Shown piece after piece: positions 48,857 to 58,627 of a DNA stretch of 64,000 nucleotides (its first letter is position 1; the number at the start of each line of letters is the position of its first letter). This DNA is from Brevundimonas subvibrioides ATCC 15264 (GTDB lineage Bacteria; Pseudomonadota; Alphaproteobacteria; Caulobacterales; Caulobacteraceae). The translations under genes were made by a program, and so were the position numbers. The notes beneath the pieces were generated by a model. That model did no database searches and had not been told where the DNA came from. It saw only the letters and a list, made by a program, of their open reading frames with translations. The stretch lies in NCBI RefSeq assembly GCF_000144605.1, contig NC_014375.1, forward strand, positions 62,001 to 126,000, read 5' to 3'.

Positions 48857-49873
48857 TTACAGGGCGACCTCGCGGTGCAGCCGGGCGCTTTCGACCCCGG
48901 CCTCGATCACCTCCATGACGGCGAGGGCCTGTTCAGGCGGGACCGGATTGTCCCCTTCGCCGCGAAGGGCCGCCGCGATCCCTGAGTAGTAGGCGGGATA
49001 GTCGCCGGCCGGGCCCTCGACCGGCACGCGATGGCCGCTGTCGCCCTCGACCCGGATCATCGGCGAGGGATCCACGCCCCAGCCGGGCCCGCCGACGGGC
49101 AGACCGGCCTTCAGCTGATCCTCCTGCGGGTCCAGGCCCGAGGACAGCAGGCTGGCCCGGGTCCCGTGGACCGCGAAACGGACATCGGGCGCGGCGATCA
49201 TCATGGCGGCGTTCAGGACGACGCGGGTGGCTTCGTAGCGCAGGACGGCATGGGCCCAGTCGGGGCTGAGGCCGCCGTCGCGCTGGACGGCAAGGTCCAG
49301 GGTGACGCCCAGCGGCCGGCCGAACAGCACGAGGGCTTGATCGACCAGATGGGGCCCCAGATCGAACCAGACGCCCGCCCCCGCGGCCTCGCGCCAGCGG
49401 TCGCGGACGACGGGACGATAGCGGTCGAAGCGGCTCTCGAAGGTCACCACCCGGCCCAGCCGGCCCGAGGCAATCTCGGCCCGGAGGGACAGGAAATCGG
49501 CGTCCCATCGGCGGTTCTGGAACACCGAAAGCAACAGGCCCCGCGCCTTCGCCAGGTCGACCACGCGCCGGGCGTCGGCCAGGGTCAGGGCGAAGGGCTT
49601 GTCGACCACCACCGCCTTGCCGGCCCGCAGGGCCGCTTCGGCCTGGTCGGCGTGCAGGGGGTCCGGGGTCGCGAGGACGACCAGATTGACGGCGGGGTCG
49701 GCGAGCGCTGTCTCAAGGTCGGGCACGGCCCGGGCCTTTGGCCAGGCGGCTGCGAGTCGGTCGGCCTGCGAGGTCACCACCGTATGGAGGGTCAGGCCGG
49801 GGGTGGCCGAGATCAGGGGCGCATGGAAGGTCTGACCGGCGAACCCGAACCCGACGAGGGCGACGTTGATCAT
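48857..49873 (-). CDS. Gfo/Idh/MocA family oxidoreductase
   Basis: 338 residues from ATG 49873. MINVALVGFGFAGQTFHAPL is the NAD(P)-binding Rossmann start (GFGFAG); VVVDKPFALTLADARRVVDL (~93-112) carries the EKP-like motif (here DKP), and SVFQNRRWDADFLSLRAEIA follows. The C-terminal alpha/beta domain contains GVWFDLGPHLVDQALVLFGR, where His is usually catalytic. It acts on an unidentified sugar or inositol-like substrate. It ends one base from the molybdoenzyme gene on the opposite strand. Confidence 0.88.
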   Translation of the reverse strand: MINVALVGFGFAGQTFHAPLISATPGLTLHTVVTSQADRLAAAWPKARAVPDLETALADPAVNLVVLATPDPLHADQAEAALRAGKAVVVDKPFALTLADARRVVDLAKARGLLLSVFQNRRWDADFLSLRAEIASGRLGRVVTFESRFDRYRPVVRDRWREAAGAGVWFDLGPHLVDQALVLFGRPLGVTLDLAVQRDGGLSPDWAHAVLRYEATRVVLNAAMMIAAPDVRFAVHGTRASLLSSGLDPQEDQLKAGLPVGGPGWGVDPSPMIRVEGDSGHRVPVEGPAGDYPAYYSGIAAALRGEGDNPVPPEQALAVMEVIEAGVESARLHREVAL

Positions 49874-49913
49874 GTCAGCACCCCCTCTGGAACAAACAAG
49901 GAACAAACGTTAA

Positions 49914-49952
49914 GCTTCTCCTCCCCGTTCCGGAGGAATGGGGAGGAGAAGC
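49914..49952 (-). terminator. Strong hairpin after nrdB
   Basis: Perfect 13-bp stem GCTTCTCCTCCCC / GGGGAGGAGAAGC with a 13-base loop, 6 bases after the nrdB stop. On the minus strand the second arm is followed by TTAACGTTTG, only weakly T-rich. It probably ends or protects the nrdB transcript. Confidence 0.65.
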
Positions 49953-49958
49953 CGAGAT

Positions 49959-51005
49959 TTAACCCGCGACCATGCTCATGTCGCGGCGGGCCAGCATCTT
50001 GTCGAACTCGCCCCAGACGCCTTCGGCGCCGTGCCAGGCACCGGTGGTGGCGGCCTTGGAGTATTCCGTGGCGCGGGCCTCGAAGAAGTTGGCGTGCTCG
50101 ACGCCCGACAGCAGGGACTGCAGCCAGGGCAGCGGGTTTTCCTTCACGCCGTAGAGCTCGGGCAGCTTCAGCTGGCGCAGACGCCAGTCGGCGATGAAGC
50201 GGATGTACTGCTTGATGTCCTCGGGCGTCATGCCGTTGATCTCGCCGGCCTCGAAGGCCAGGTCGATGAACTTGTCCTCCAGCCCGACCACGGTCTCGCA
50301 GCACTGGACGATGTCGTCGGCCACGGCCTTGGTCACCACGCCCGTTTCCTTGTTGAAGGCGTGGTACAGCTTGATGATGCCGTCGCAGTGCAGGCTCTCG
50401 TCGCGGACCGACCAGGACACGATCTGGCCCATGCCCTTCATCTTGTTCTGGCGCGGGAAGTTCATCAGCATCGCGAACGAGGCAAACAGCTGCAGCCCCT
50501 CGGTGAAGCCGCCGAACATGGCCAGCGTCCGGGCGATGTCGGCCTCGGTGTCCACGCCGAACGTCTGCATGAAGTCATGCTTGTCGCGCATGGCCTCGTA
50601 TTCCATGAAGGCCCCGAACTCGCTCTCGGGCATGCCGATGGTTTCCAGCAGCAGGGCGTAGGCCGCGATGTGGATGGTCTCCATGTTGGCGAAGGACGAC
50701 AGCATCATCTTCACCTCGGTCGGTTTGAACACCCGACCGTATTTTTCCATGTAGTTGTCCGCGACCTCGATGTCGGACTGGGTGAAGAAGCGGAAGATCT
50801 GCGTCAGCAGGTTGCGCTCCTTGTCGTTCAGGTTCGCCGCCCAGTCCTTGCAGTCCTCGCCCAGCGGCACCTCTTCGGGCATCCAATGGACCTGCTGCTG
50901 CTTCTTCCACATGTCGAACGCCCACGGATAGCGGAAGGGCTTGTAGGCGGCCGAGGGGGTCAGCAGGCCAGGCAGGGCGGGCTTGATCGAGACGTGGGCG
51001 TTCAT
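49959..51005 (-). CDS. nrdB: Ribonucleoside-diphosphate reductase beta subunit
   Basis: 348 residues from ATG 51005 (MNAHVSIKPALPGLLTPSAA); an upstream ATG at 51068 would add 21 atypical residues. Di-iron and radical motifs are visible: DIEVADNYMEKYG, NMETIHIAAYALLLE (Glu, His and the radical Tyr region) and SVRDESLHCDGIIKLY (E..H). The C-terminal tail that docks on the alpha subunit follows. It makes deoxyribonucleotides with NrdA, which is not in the window. Two NrdR-type boxes lie upstream and a strong hairpin downstream. Confidence 0.94.
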   Translation of the reverse strand: MNAHVSIKPALPGLLTPSAAYKPFRYPWAFDMWKKQQQVHWMPEEVPLGEDCKDWAANLNDKERNLLTQIFRFFTQSDIEVADNYMEKYGRVFKPTEVKMMLSSFANMETIHIAAYALLLETIGMPESEFGAFMEYEAMRDKHDFMQTFGVDTEADIARTLAMFGGFTEGLQLFASFAMLMNFPRQNKMKGMGQIVSWSVRDESLHCDGIIKLYHAFNKETGVVTKAVADDIVQCCETVVGLEDKFIDLAFEAGEINGMTPEDIKQYIRFIADWRLRQLKLPELYGVKENPLPWLQSLLSGVEHANFFEARATEYSKAATTGAWHGAEGVWGEFDKMLARRDMSMVAG

Positions 51006-51068
51006 GCGAATGACCAAAACAGGAGCGATGGGGGACCGAGGCTCTATCCAACCCCAGAATCGATCCAA

Positions 51069-51115
51069 AAGCTACGGGTAGTTGGTTAACGATCCCCAAC
51101 ATCAACATCTTGTGT
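51069..51115. promoter_or_regulatory. Paired NrdR-type boxes upstream of nrdB
   Basis: AAGCTACGGGTAGTTG (51069-51084) and CATCAACATCTTGTGT (51100-51115) each resemble the NrdR consensus acaCwAtATaTwGtgt, the second well and the first less well. Their starts are 31 bases apart, the usual spacing of tandem NrdR boxes. They lie 64-110 bases upstream of the chosen start. Confidence 0.5.
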
Positions 51116-51171
51116 GGAACAGGGGAGCGTTTGGCAGGCCTGCCAGAAAAAGCGGGTGCCACGCCTGCCAG

Positions 51172-51708
51172 TCAGGCGTCGTCGGCGGGCATGTCCTCCG
51201 GTAACAGCTCGCCCAGACGGCGCAGGTAGGCCGCGCGGAGATGGTCCACCTCGCGCAGAGGCCGGCCGTCCGCCTCGATCCGGTCGCCGCAGCGATCCAC
51301 AATCTGGGCCAGCCGCATCCACGACACCGCCTGGACCGGCCGATCCATGGCCGCCGCCTCCGAGGCCTGACGGAAGGCAAAAAGCCGCAGGTGGCGGGGA
51401 TCAGGGTCGAACAACAGGCCTATCCGGTCGCCCCCCTCAGCCGCGTCGACCTCGGCCAGGTCGGGGTCCCTCGCCAGCGCCTCCTCGCGCGACACCGGCG
51501 GTCGCAGCCAGGCCGGCGGCGTTGCCAGAGACGGGGTCGGCGCATCGGCCCGTCGCCAGCCCTCCAGTGCGGCTCGGCGCCGCAGGGTTCGCTCGGGTAC
51601 GCCATAGCGTTCGGCCAGAACGGGCGCGGTGATGCCGGACCGATAGTCGTCCCGGATCAGGGCCCAGGTCTCGGCGGTGGGGCGGGGGGTGTGAGTGGCA
51701 TGGGTCAT
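51172..51708 (-). CDS. HTH-containing protein, unknown (178 aa)
   Basis: 178 residues. The N-terminus has SGITAPVLAERYGVPERTLR with RRAALEGW following (~24-52), a homeodomain-like helix-turn-helix as found in small terminases and transposon or phage regulators. The middle is Pro-rich, and the C-terminal half is helical with MDRPVQAVSWMRLAQIVDRC. It may be a domesticated phage-derived regulator or a DNA-binding protein specific to this group. No further assignment. Confidence 0.65.
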   Translation of the reverse strand: MTHATHTPRPTAETWALIRDDYRSGITAPVLAERYGVPERTLRRRAALEGWRRADAPTPSLATPPAWLRPPVSREEALARDPDLAEVDAAEGGDRIGLLFDPDPRHLRLFAFRQASEAAAMDRPVQAVSWMRLAQIVDRCGDRIEADGRPLREVDHLRAAYLRRLGELLPEDMPADDA

Positions 51709-51951
51709 CCAGCGAGTCTGGCACGGGCCGGATACAAGGCGCGTTCGAAGGGTCGCTGGCGAGGACGGTCATTGAAAAGGCGGCGGTTTTGAGCGTCAGC
51801 TGTCCTAACTCGGGCGATGATAACGGACACCCAGGAAGAGGGCGCAGACCCGGGGCGATCCCCCGAACGGCCTAGGTAGAATTACACCGGTCTGCGAAAT
51901 TTACATTCCCTGAACACGTCAGGCGCTCCGTCCTCGCAGGGAGACGCCAGA

Positions 51952-53709
51952 ATGACGCCGGCAGAGACGCACCAGATCGAAGTCGCGATGCTCAGTCGCT
52001 CGCGACAATGGACGGTCCGGATCGGGATGGCGGTCGTGATCGGAGCCGTTTTCTGCAACGTGTCGAGCGTGACGTTCAGCCTCGTCTGGCTGGCGATCTA
52101 TGCCCTGACCCAGGTGGTCGAGAGCCAGATGGGACCCAAGGGGACGCTGGCCGCCTGGCTGGGCGCAGAGACCTATCCCCCGGTCTGTCTGGCGCTGGTC
52201 TTCATCAACAATGTCATCTTCGGCCTCGGCGGGGCCATGCCGATGCTGTCCGGCACGACCATGGGGCTGATCTGCGGCCCGCTCCTGCTCGGCGGGGCCT
52301 TCCTGAACGCGGTCATGGTCAGTCCGGGCTCCCGGCAGATGACGTTCTCGGCGGCGCTTCCGCCGGTCCTGTACCTGACGCTGGTTCCCGTCGGGGCCAT
52401 CGCGCATGGCTTCGGAGCGCTGGAGGCCTTCCAGATCACCCTGGGTGCCCTGCTGCTGCCGGCCGCCGGGCTGGCGACGTGGATGAAGCTGTCCAGCACG
52501 GTGCTCGCCCTCGAGCGCGCCCAGACCGACGCCGAAGACGCCAACCGGGCGAAGAGCGACTTCCTGGCGACCATGAGCCACGAGATCCGAACGCCGCTGA
52601 ACGGGGTGCTCGGGATGGCCCAGGCCATGACCGCCGACCGGCTGTCCGTGCGGCAGCGCCAGAGGCTGGATATCGTGACCCAGTCGGGCCACGCCCTGCT
52701 GACCATCCTCAGCGACGTGCTGGACCTGGCCAAGATCGAGGCGCGCAAGGTCGAGCTGGAAACGGCGGACTTCGACCTGGAGACCCTGGTGGAACAGTCG
52801 CGGGAAACGTTCCGGGCCGTCGCCGACGCCAAGGGGCTGTCGTTCGACGCACGGGTCGAGCCGGCGGCGGCGGGAACCTGGCGGGGGGACACGACCCGCC
52901 TGCGCCAGATCCTGTCCAACCTGATCTCGAACGCGATCAAATTCACGGATGCGGGCACGATCTCCGTGGTCGCCGATGCCGTCGATGGACGCCTGCGTGT
53001 CACCGTCGAGGACACCGGCGCGGGGGTGACGGCGGAGCAGCTGCCCCTGCTGTTCGGGAAGTTCGTCCAGGCCGACGCCTCGACCACCCGAAAACATGGC
53101 GGCACGGGCCTGGGACTGTCGATCTGCATGGAGCTGGCCCATCTGATGGGCGGGTCGATCGAGGCCGAGCGGATCGAGCCGCACGGGCTTCGTTTCACCT
53201 TCGAGGCACCGCTGGAGCGGGTCGACGCGCCACGCCATCCGGTCGGGGACCCGGGCGATGTCCCCGCGCGGGACCATCGCGCGCTGCGCGTCCTCGCCGC
53301 CGAGGATCACCCGGTCAACCGCCAGGTCCTGTCCGTGCTGCTCGGCCAGGCCGGCATCGTCCCCCATATCGTCGAGAACGGCGCCGAGGCCGTGGCGGCC
53401 TGGCGCCGGGGCGCTGCCGACGGGCTATGGGACCTGATCCTGATGGACGTCCAGATGCCGGTGATGGACGGCCCGACCGCCGCGCGCGCGATCCGCGCGG
53501 AGGAGGCGGACATGGGCCGCCCGCCCGTGCCCATCATCGCCCTGACGGCCAACGTGATGACCCATCAGGTCGAGGCGTATCGGCAGGCCGGAATGAACGT
53601 CAGCGTCGCCAAGCCGATCGAGATGGCGCGATTGCTGGCGGCCATCGAGGCCGTCCTCCCGACGTCGGAAGAGACCCGGACCGACGCCCTGGCCGACCTC
53701 GCGGCCTGA
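51952..53709 (+). CDS. Hybrid sensor histidine kinase / response regulator
   Basis: 585 residues. Several membrane spans fill ~20-180, with no large periplasmic domain. The HisKA box FLATMSHEIRTPLNGVLGMA has the phosphorylated His210; the ATPase domain shows NLISNAIKFTDAG (~323), VEDTGAGV (~352) and GGTGLGLSI (~383). A receiver domain begins RVLAAEDHPVNRQVL (~446) with phospho-Asp499 in LILMDVQMPVMDG and Lys in VSVAKPI. The signal is unknown. No partner phosphotransferase is next to it. Confidence 0.92.
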   Translation: MTPAETHQIEVAMLSRSRQWTVRIGMAVVIGAVFCNVSSVTFSLVWLAIYALTQVVESQMGPKGTLAAWLGAETYPPVCLALVFINNVIFGLGGAMPMLSGTTMGLICGPLLLGGAFLNAVMVSPGSRQMTFSAALPPVLYLTLVPVGAIAHGFGALEAFQITLGALLLPAAGLATWMKLSSTVLALERAQTDAEDANRAKSDFLATMSHEIRTPLNGVLGMAQAMTADRLSVRQRQRLDIVTQSGHALLTILSDVLDLAKIEARKVELETADFDLETLVEQSRETFRAVADAKGLSFDARVEPAAAGTWRGDTTRLRQILSNLISNAIKFTDAGTISVVADAVDGRLRVTVEDTGAGVTAEQLPLLFGKFVQADASTTRKHGGTGLGLSICMELAHLMGGSIEAERIEPHGLRFTFEAPLERVDAPRHPVGDPGDVPARDHRALRVLAAEDHPVNRQVLSVLLGQAGIVPHIVENGAEAVAAWRRGAADGLWDLILMDVQMPVMDGPTAARAIRAEEADMGRPPVPIIALTANVMTHQVEAYRQAGMNVSVAKPIEMARLLAAIEAVLPTSEETRTDALADLAA

Positions 53710-53735
53710 GCCCCCGGATCAGGCCGGGCGGCGGA

Positions 53736-54146
53736 TCACAGGTCGACGCCCTTGTCCGCCCAGGCCGCCATTTCGCCGTCGGCGATCGTCAGCGAGATCC
53801 GCCAGCGGTCGCTGCGGCGCAGGATGTAGACATGCTCCCAGGTCGCGATGATCTCGCCGGCCTCGCCCAGCATCCGGTAGGCCATCCGCGCCTGGGCCAC
53901 GTCCGGAAACAGGGCCTCGGCCGACAGCAGGTCACCCACGGGCCGGACCACGCCCTGCTGCCGATAGAATTCCATCAGGGTCACGCAGTGGTCGCGAAAG
54001 GCCGCGCGGGGCATGGCGAAATTGCCCGTGGGCGAGGGAAAGAGGCCGACCGGCTCCCACAGGTCGCTGAGGCGATCCGGGTCACGACGGGCGAAGGCCT
54101 CGACATAGTCGGCGAAGAAGGCGGCGAGGTCGGCCTGGACGGTCAT
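53736..54146 (-). CDS. SnoaL/NTF2-like protein
   Basis: 136 residues. FFADYVEAFARRDPDRLSDL (~10-29), ALFPDVAQARMAYRMLGEAG and EIIATWEHVYILRRSDRWRI (~97-116) fit the cone-shaped NTF2-like fold (SnoaL/DUF4440-type). These small proteins bind or isomerise diverse ligands; the substrate cannot be told. It lies between the kinase and the antitoxin-like gene, in no evident operon. Confidence 0.75.
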   Translation of the reverse strand: MTVQADLAAFFADYVEAFARRDPDRLSDLWEPVGLFPSPTGNFAMPRAAFRDHCVTLMEFYRQQGVVRPVGDLLSAEALFPDVAQARMAYRMLGEAGEIIATWEHVYILRRSDRWRISLTIADGEMAAWADKGVDL

Positions 54147-54180
54147 TCGGATCCTGCGGAGGTTCGGGCCGGGCGACCGG

Positions 54181-54387
54181 TCAGGCGACGACGGTCAGGG
54201 GCGGGCGCGCGGACGCCGCCTCGATCTCGGCCCGGACGATGTCGTTGAACGTCAGGGTGGGATTGGCCTCGGCCAGCTTGCCGATCTTCATCCAGAACTC
54301 GGCCTGGGCATTGATGGACCGGCACATCACCGTGCTGGCGCGGCGGATGTCCTCGTGCAGGCCGTCGTCGATCTTCACTAGTCCCAT
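54181..54387 (-). CDS. ParD-like antitoxin-family protein
   Basis: 68 residues from ATG 54387. MGLVKIDDGLHEDIRRASTV then MCRSINAQAEFWMKIGKLAE is a ribbon-helix-helix of the ParD-like antitoxin family (PF11903-type). No ParE-like toxin gene is adjacent, so it is a solitary antitoxin or a repurposed regulator. A palindromic site with a third half-site lies 17-46 bases upstream of the start, fit for autoregulation and possibly control of the divergent nucleotidyltransferase gene. Confidence 0.75.
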   Translation of the reverse strand: MGLVKIDDGLHEDIRRASTVMCRSINAQAEFWMKIGKLAEANPTLTFNDIVRAEIEAASARPPLTVVA

Positions 54388-54403
54388 GAGGGGCCCCTTC
54401 TTA

Positions 54404-54433
54404 CGTATATGGATCATATACGGTTCGTATATG
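54404..54433. promoter_or_regulatory. Palindromic operator between antitoxin-like and nucleotidyltransferase genes
   Basis: CGTATATG-GAT-CATATACG (perfect 8-base arms, 54404-54422) followed by a third CGTATATG at 54426-54433. AT-rich in a high-GC context. Typical of RHH antitoxin operators. Confidence 0.7.
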
Positions 54434-54535
54434 GGGCCGTCAATCCGGTGCGCACGTCCCGTACCGCGAACCTGACGACGGAACCCGGCGCGCGGGGCGG
54501 CCGTTCTGAAGCCCTTGTCCGCAGGGGTTGCCCGC

Positions 54536-55315
54536 ATGTCCGATACCGCCGCCGAACCGAGCTTCCATCCGCCCGAGGACGCGGTCGAATTCTATGCGGA
54601 ATCTCTGCGGCTGCTGCAGGAGAGCGGCATCCCCTTCCTGCTGTCGGGCACCTATGCGGTGACGGCCTATACCGGGATCCGGCGGCCGACCAAGGATCTG
54701 GACGTCTTCTGCAAGCCCGGGGACTATCCCCGGATCCTGGCCTATTTCCAGACGCGCGGGTACCGCACCGACGTCGAGGACGAGCGCTGGATCGCCAAGG
54801 TCTGGAAGGACGAGAAGCATTTCTTCGACGTGATCTTCGCCATGTCGAACGGCACCATCGCAGTGTCCGACAGCTGGTTCGGCGACGACACGATCGAGGT
54901 CTATGGCCACGCGGTGAAGATCACCCCGCCGACGGCGCTGATCCTGTCCAAGGTCTTCATCCAGGACCGCTATCGCTACGACGGGGCCGACGTGAACCAC
55001 GTCATCCTGAAACAGTCCGAGGCCATCGACTGGAAGTCGCTGCTGGACCAGATGGATCTGTACTGGGAGGTGCTGATGGCGCACCTGCTGAACTTCCGCT
55101 TCGCCTATCCGACCGAGCGCGACAACATCCCGGCCTGGCTGATGACCGAACTGGCGCAGCGGCTGGAGGCCCAGGTCACCCTGCCCGCCCCGCGTGTCAA
55201 GGTGTGCCGCGGACGCCTGTTCAGTCCGCGCGACTATATCGCCGACATCACCGACTTCGGCTTCGGCGACGTGGTCGGCAAGGGCCTTGAGGAACGCCAT
55301 GACCCGATACCCTGA
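54536..55315 (+). CDS. Nucleotidyltransferase-fold protein
   Basis: 259 residues from ATG 54536 (GCAGGGG upstream). PFLLSGTYAVTAYTGIRRPT then KDLDVFC (~37-63) is the nucleotidyltransferase core (SG..AV.. and the D-x-D pair in KDLDV) of the AbiEii/MNT-like branch, and FFDVIFAMSNG gives the third acidic strand. The C-terminal half is helical. It may modify nucleic acid or a metabolite. It forms a likely pair with the downstream phosphoesterase and is divergent from the ParD-like gene. Confidence 0.75.
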   Translation: MSDTAAEPSFHPPEDAVEFYAESLRLLQESGIPFLLSGTYAVTAYTGIRRPTKDLDVFCKPGDYPRILAYFQTRGYRTDVEDERWIAKVWKDEKHFFDVIFAMSNGTIAVSDSWFGDDTIEVYGHAVKITPPTALILSKVFIQDRYRYDGADVNHVILKQSEAIDWKSLLDQMDLYWEVLMAHLLNFRFAYPTERDNIPAWLMTELAQRLEAQVTLPAPRVKVCRGRLFSPRDYIADITDFGFGDVVGKGLEERHDPIP

Positions 55316-55319
55316 ACGA

Positions 55320-55408
55320 GGGCGCTATGTTCGCGACGCGGTCGCTCACGACTTGAGCGCAGATGCAGGGCGCTATGCTCGGCTCGCGGAGCCTCGCGAC
55401 TTGAGCGC
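55320..55408. repeat. Twin 41-bp hairpin repeat (REP-like)
   Basis: Two 41-base units (55320-55360 and 55368-55408) share GGGCGCTATG at the start and CGACTTGAGCGC at the end. Each has an outer stem GCGCT/AGCGC and a central hairpin with a GCG loop: GCGAC-GCG-GTCGC in unit 1, GGCTC-GCG-GAGCC in unit 2. The inner arms differ but pairing is kept. They fill the gap between the nucleotidyltransferase and phosphoesterase genes. Confidence 0.75.
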
Positions 55409-55419
55409 GGGGGTGGCCT

Positions 55420-56184
55420 GTGACCGATGACTTTCAGGCGCCGCAGCCGGGCATGGATGCGGGGCCGGCGAAACGGCTGCGCGTGGCGGCCGTGGGCGAC
55501 CTGCACGTCGGCGAGGGTCCCTCGCCCTATCGCGACCTGTTCGAGCGGGTCAGCGACGACGCCGACGTGCTGTGCCTGTGCGGCGACATGGTCAATTTCG
55601 GCAAGACGGGCGAGGTCGAGGCCCTGCTGGAGGACCTCAAGCTCTGCACCATCCCCATCGTGGGCGTCATGGGCAACCACGAGCACGAGTGCGGCCAGCC
55701 CGAGGTGGTGATGGAGATGTTCTGCGACGCGGGCGTCACCATGCTGTCGGGCGGGCGCAACCACGAGATCGACGGCGTCGGCTTCGCCGGCACCAAGGGG
55801 TTCGTCGGCGGCTTCGGCCGCTACATGCTGAGTTCCTTCGGCGAGGCCTCGATCAAGGCCTTCGTGCAGGAGGCGGTCGAGGACGCCAACCAGCTGGAGA
55901 CCTCGATCCGGTCGCTGCGGACCGAGCGGTCGGTGGTGCTGCTGCACTATGCGCCCGTGGTCGACACCGTGGTCGGAGAGCCGCCGGAGATCCATACCTT
56001 CCTGGGGTCGTCGCGGCTGGCCGAGACCATCGACCGCTACGACAACGTCAAACTGGTGGTCCACGGCCATGCCCACCGGGGCGCGCCCGAGGGGCGGACC
56101 AACCGGGGCGTGCCCGTCTATAATGTGGCCCTGCCGGTGCTGCGGACCCTGGGCGAGACGCCCTATCGGGTGTTCGAGGTCTAG
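55420..56184 (+). CDS. Calcineurin-like metallophosphoesterase
   Basis: 254 residues from GTG 55420. Metal-binding motifs AVGDLHVG (~22, D-x-H), CGDMVNFG (~48), GVMGNHEHE (~82, GNHE), and VVHGHAHRG (~212, GHAH) are complete, so it should be an active phosphodiesterase or phosphatase. It follows the nucleotidyltransferase across the twin hairpins. The pairing suggests opposing addition and removal of a nucleotide group, which is inference. Confidence 0.88.
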   Translation: MTDDFQAPQPGMDAGPAKRLRVAAVGDLHVGEGPSPYRDLFERVSDDADVLCLCGDMVNFGKTGEVEALLEDLKLCTIPIVGVMGNHEHECGQPEVVMEMFCDAGVTMLSGGRNHEIDGVGFAGTKGFVGGFGRYMLSSFGEASIKAFVQEAVEDANQLETSIRSLRTERSVVLLHYAPVVDTVVGEPPEIHTFLGSSRLAETIDRYDNVKLVVHGHAHRGAPEGRTNRGVPVYNVALPVLRTLGETPYRVFEV

Positions 56185-56433
56185 ACCGGGGCGATCTGTC
56201 GCTGCCCGGTCGTCAGCGTCCGTGGACAGGCCCTCCCGGCACGGGCGCGGGCGGTCGTGGGTCCGCACGTCGGTTGCGACCGGCAAAAGCCCATGCTATC
56301 AGGCGCCCGGCTTCCAGAGGGTCGTTCGCATGAACCGGTCACTGGCGTGCTTTCCTTAAGCATTTCAAGCCTTTGACCGGCGCGAGGCTCGCGGCCGGTC
56401 GTTTGAACAGATACGTATTCGGACGGACAGGCC

Positions 56434-56988
56434 TTGGCTGACGATTTCAGAACGACGGAAGTCGGCGCGCGCTATGCCCAGGCGCTGTTCGATCTCGCCC
56501 TTGAAACGGGCAAACTCGACGCCGTGCGCGCCGACCTCAAGTCGCTGAAGGCGGCCTGGGTCGAAAGCGCGGATCTGCGCCGCATGGCCATGTCGCCGAT
56601 CCTGTCGGCCGAGGACCAGGGCAAGGGCCTGACCGCCATCGCCACGGCCGCCAAATTCGAGACGACGACCCGGAACTTCCTGGGTCTGCTGGCCCAGAAC
56701 GGCCGCACCCGCGACCTGGGCGGCGTCATCACCGGCTTCGAGACCCTGTATGCCCGCCACACCGGCGTGGTGGCGGCCGAGGTCGTGTCGGCGATGCCGC
56801 TGACGACGGCCCAGACGACCCACATCCGCTCGGCCCTGATGCAGGCGCTGGGCAAGGCCCCCGAAATGACCGCCCGCGTCGATCCGTCGATCCTCGGCGG
56901 CCTGAAGGTCAAGGTCGGGTCGAAACTGTTCGACGCCTCGCTGAAGACCAAGCTCGACCAGATGAAGTTCGCCCTCAAACGGGCATAA
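56434..56988 (+). CDS. atpH: ATP synthase F1 delta subunit
   Basis: 184 residues from TTG 56434 ([20 protein letters not shown]). The [11 protein letters not shown] start and the [20 protein letters not shown] then [20 protein letters not shown] end are typical of OSCP/delta. It joins F1 to the Fo stalk. First gene of atpHAGDC; the 249 bases upstream presumably hold the promoter. Confidence 0.93.
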   Translation: MADDFRTTEVGARYAQALFDLALETGKLDAVRADLKSLKAAWVESADLRRMAMSPILSAEDQGKGLTAIATAAKFETTTRNFLGLLAQNGRTRDLGGVITGFETLYARHTGVVAAEVVSAMPLTTAQTTHIRSALMQALGKAPEMTARVDPSILGGLKVKVGSKLFDASLKTKLDQMKFALKRA

Positions 56989-58593
<1,605 letters not shown>

Positions 58594-58627
58594 GTCTGAC
58601 CCCGGAAAGCTGAAAGAGTAGCGCCCG

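Noticed and set aside
52008..54248. 746-codon frame overlapping the histidine kinase gene
   Set aside because: Out-of-frame reading of the kinase gene with Arg/Gly/Pro-rich composition; the kinase frame has all catalytic motifs.
55320..55408. Short repeats as a CRISPR array
   Set aside because: Only two units with a 7-base gap, internal hairpins and no cas genes. No CRISPR array was seen in the window.
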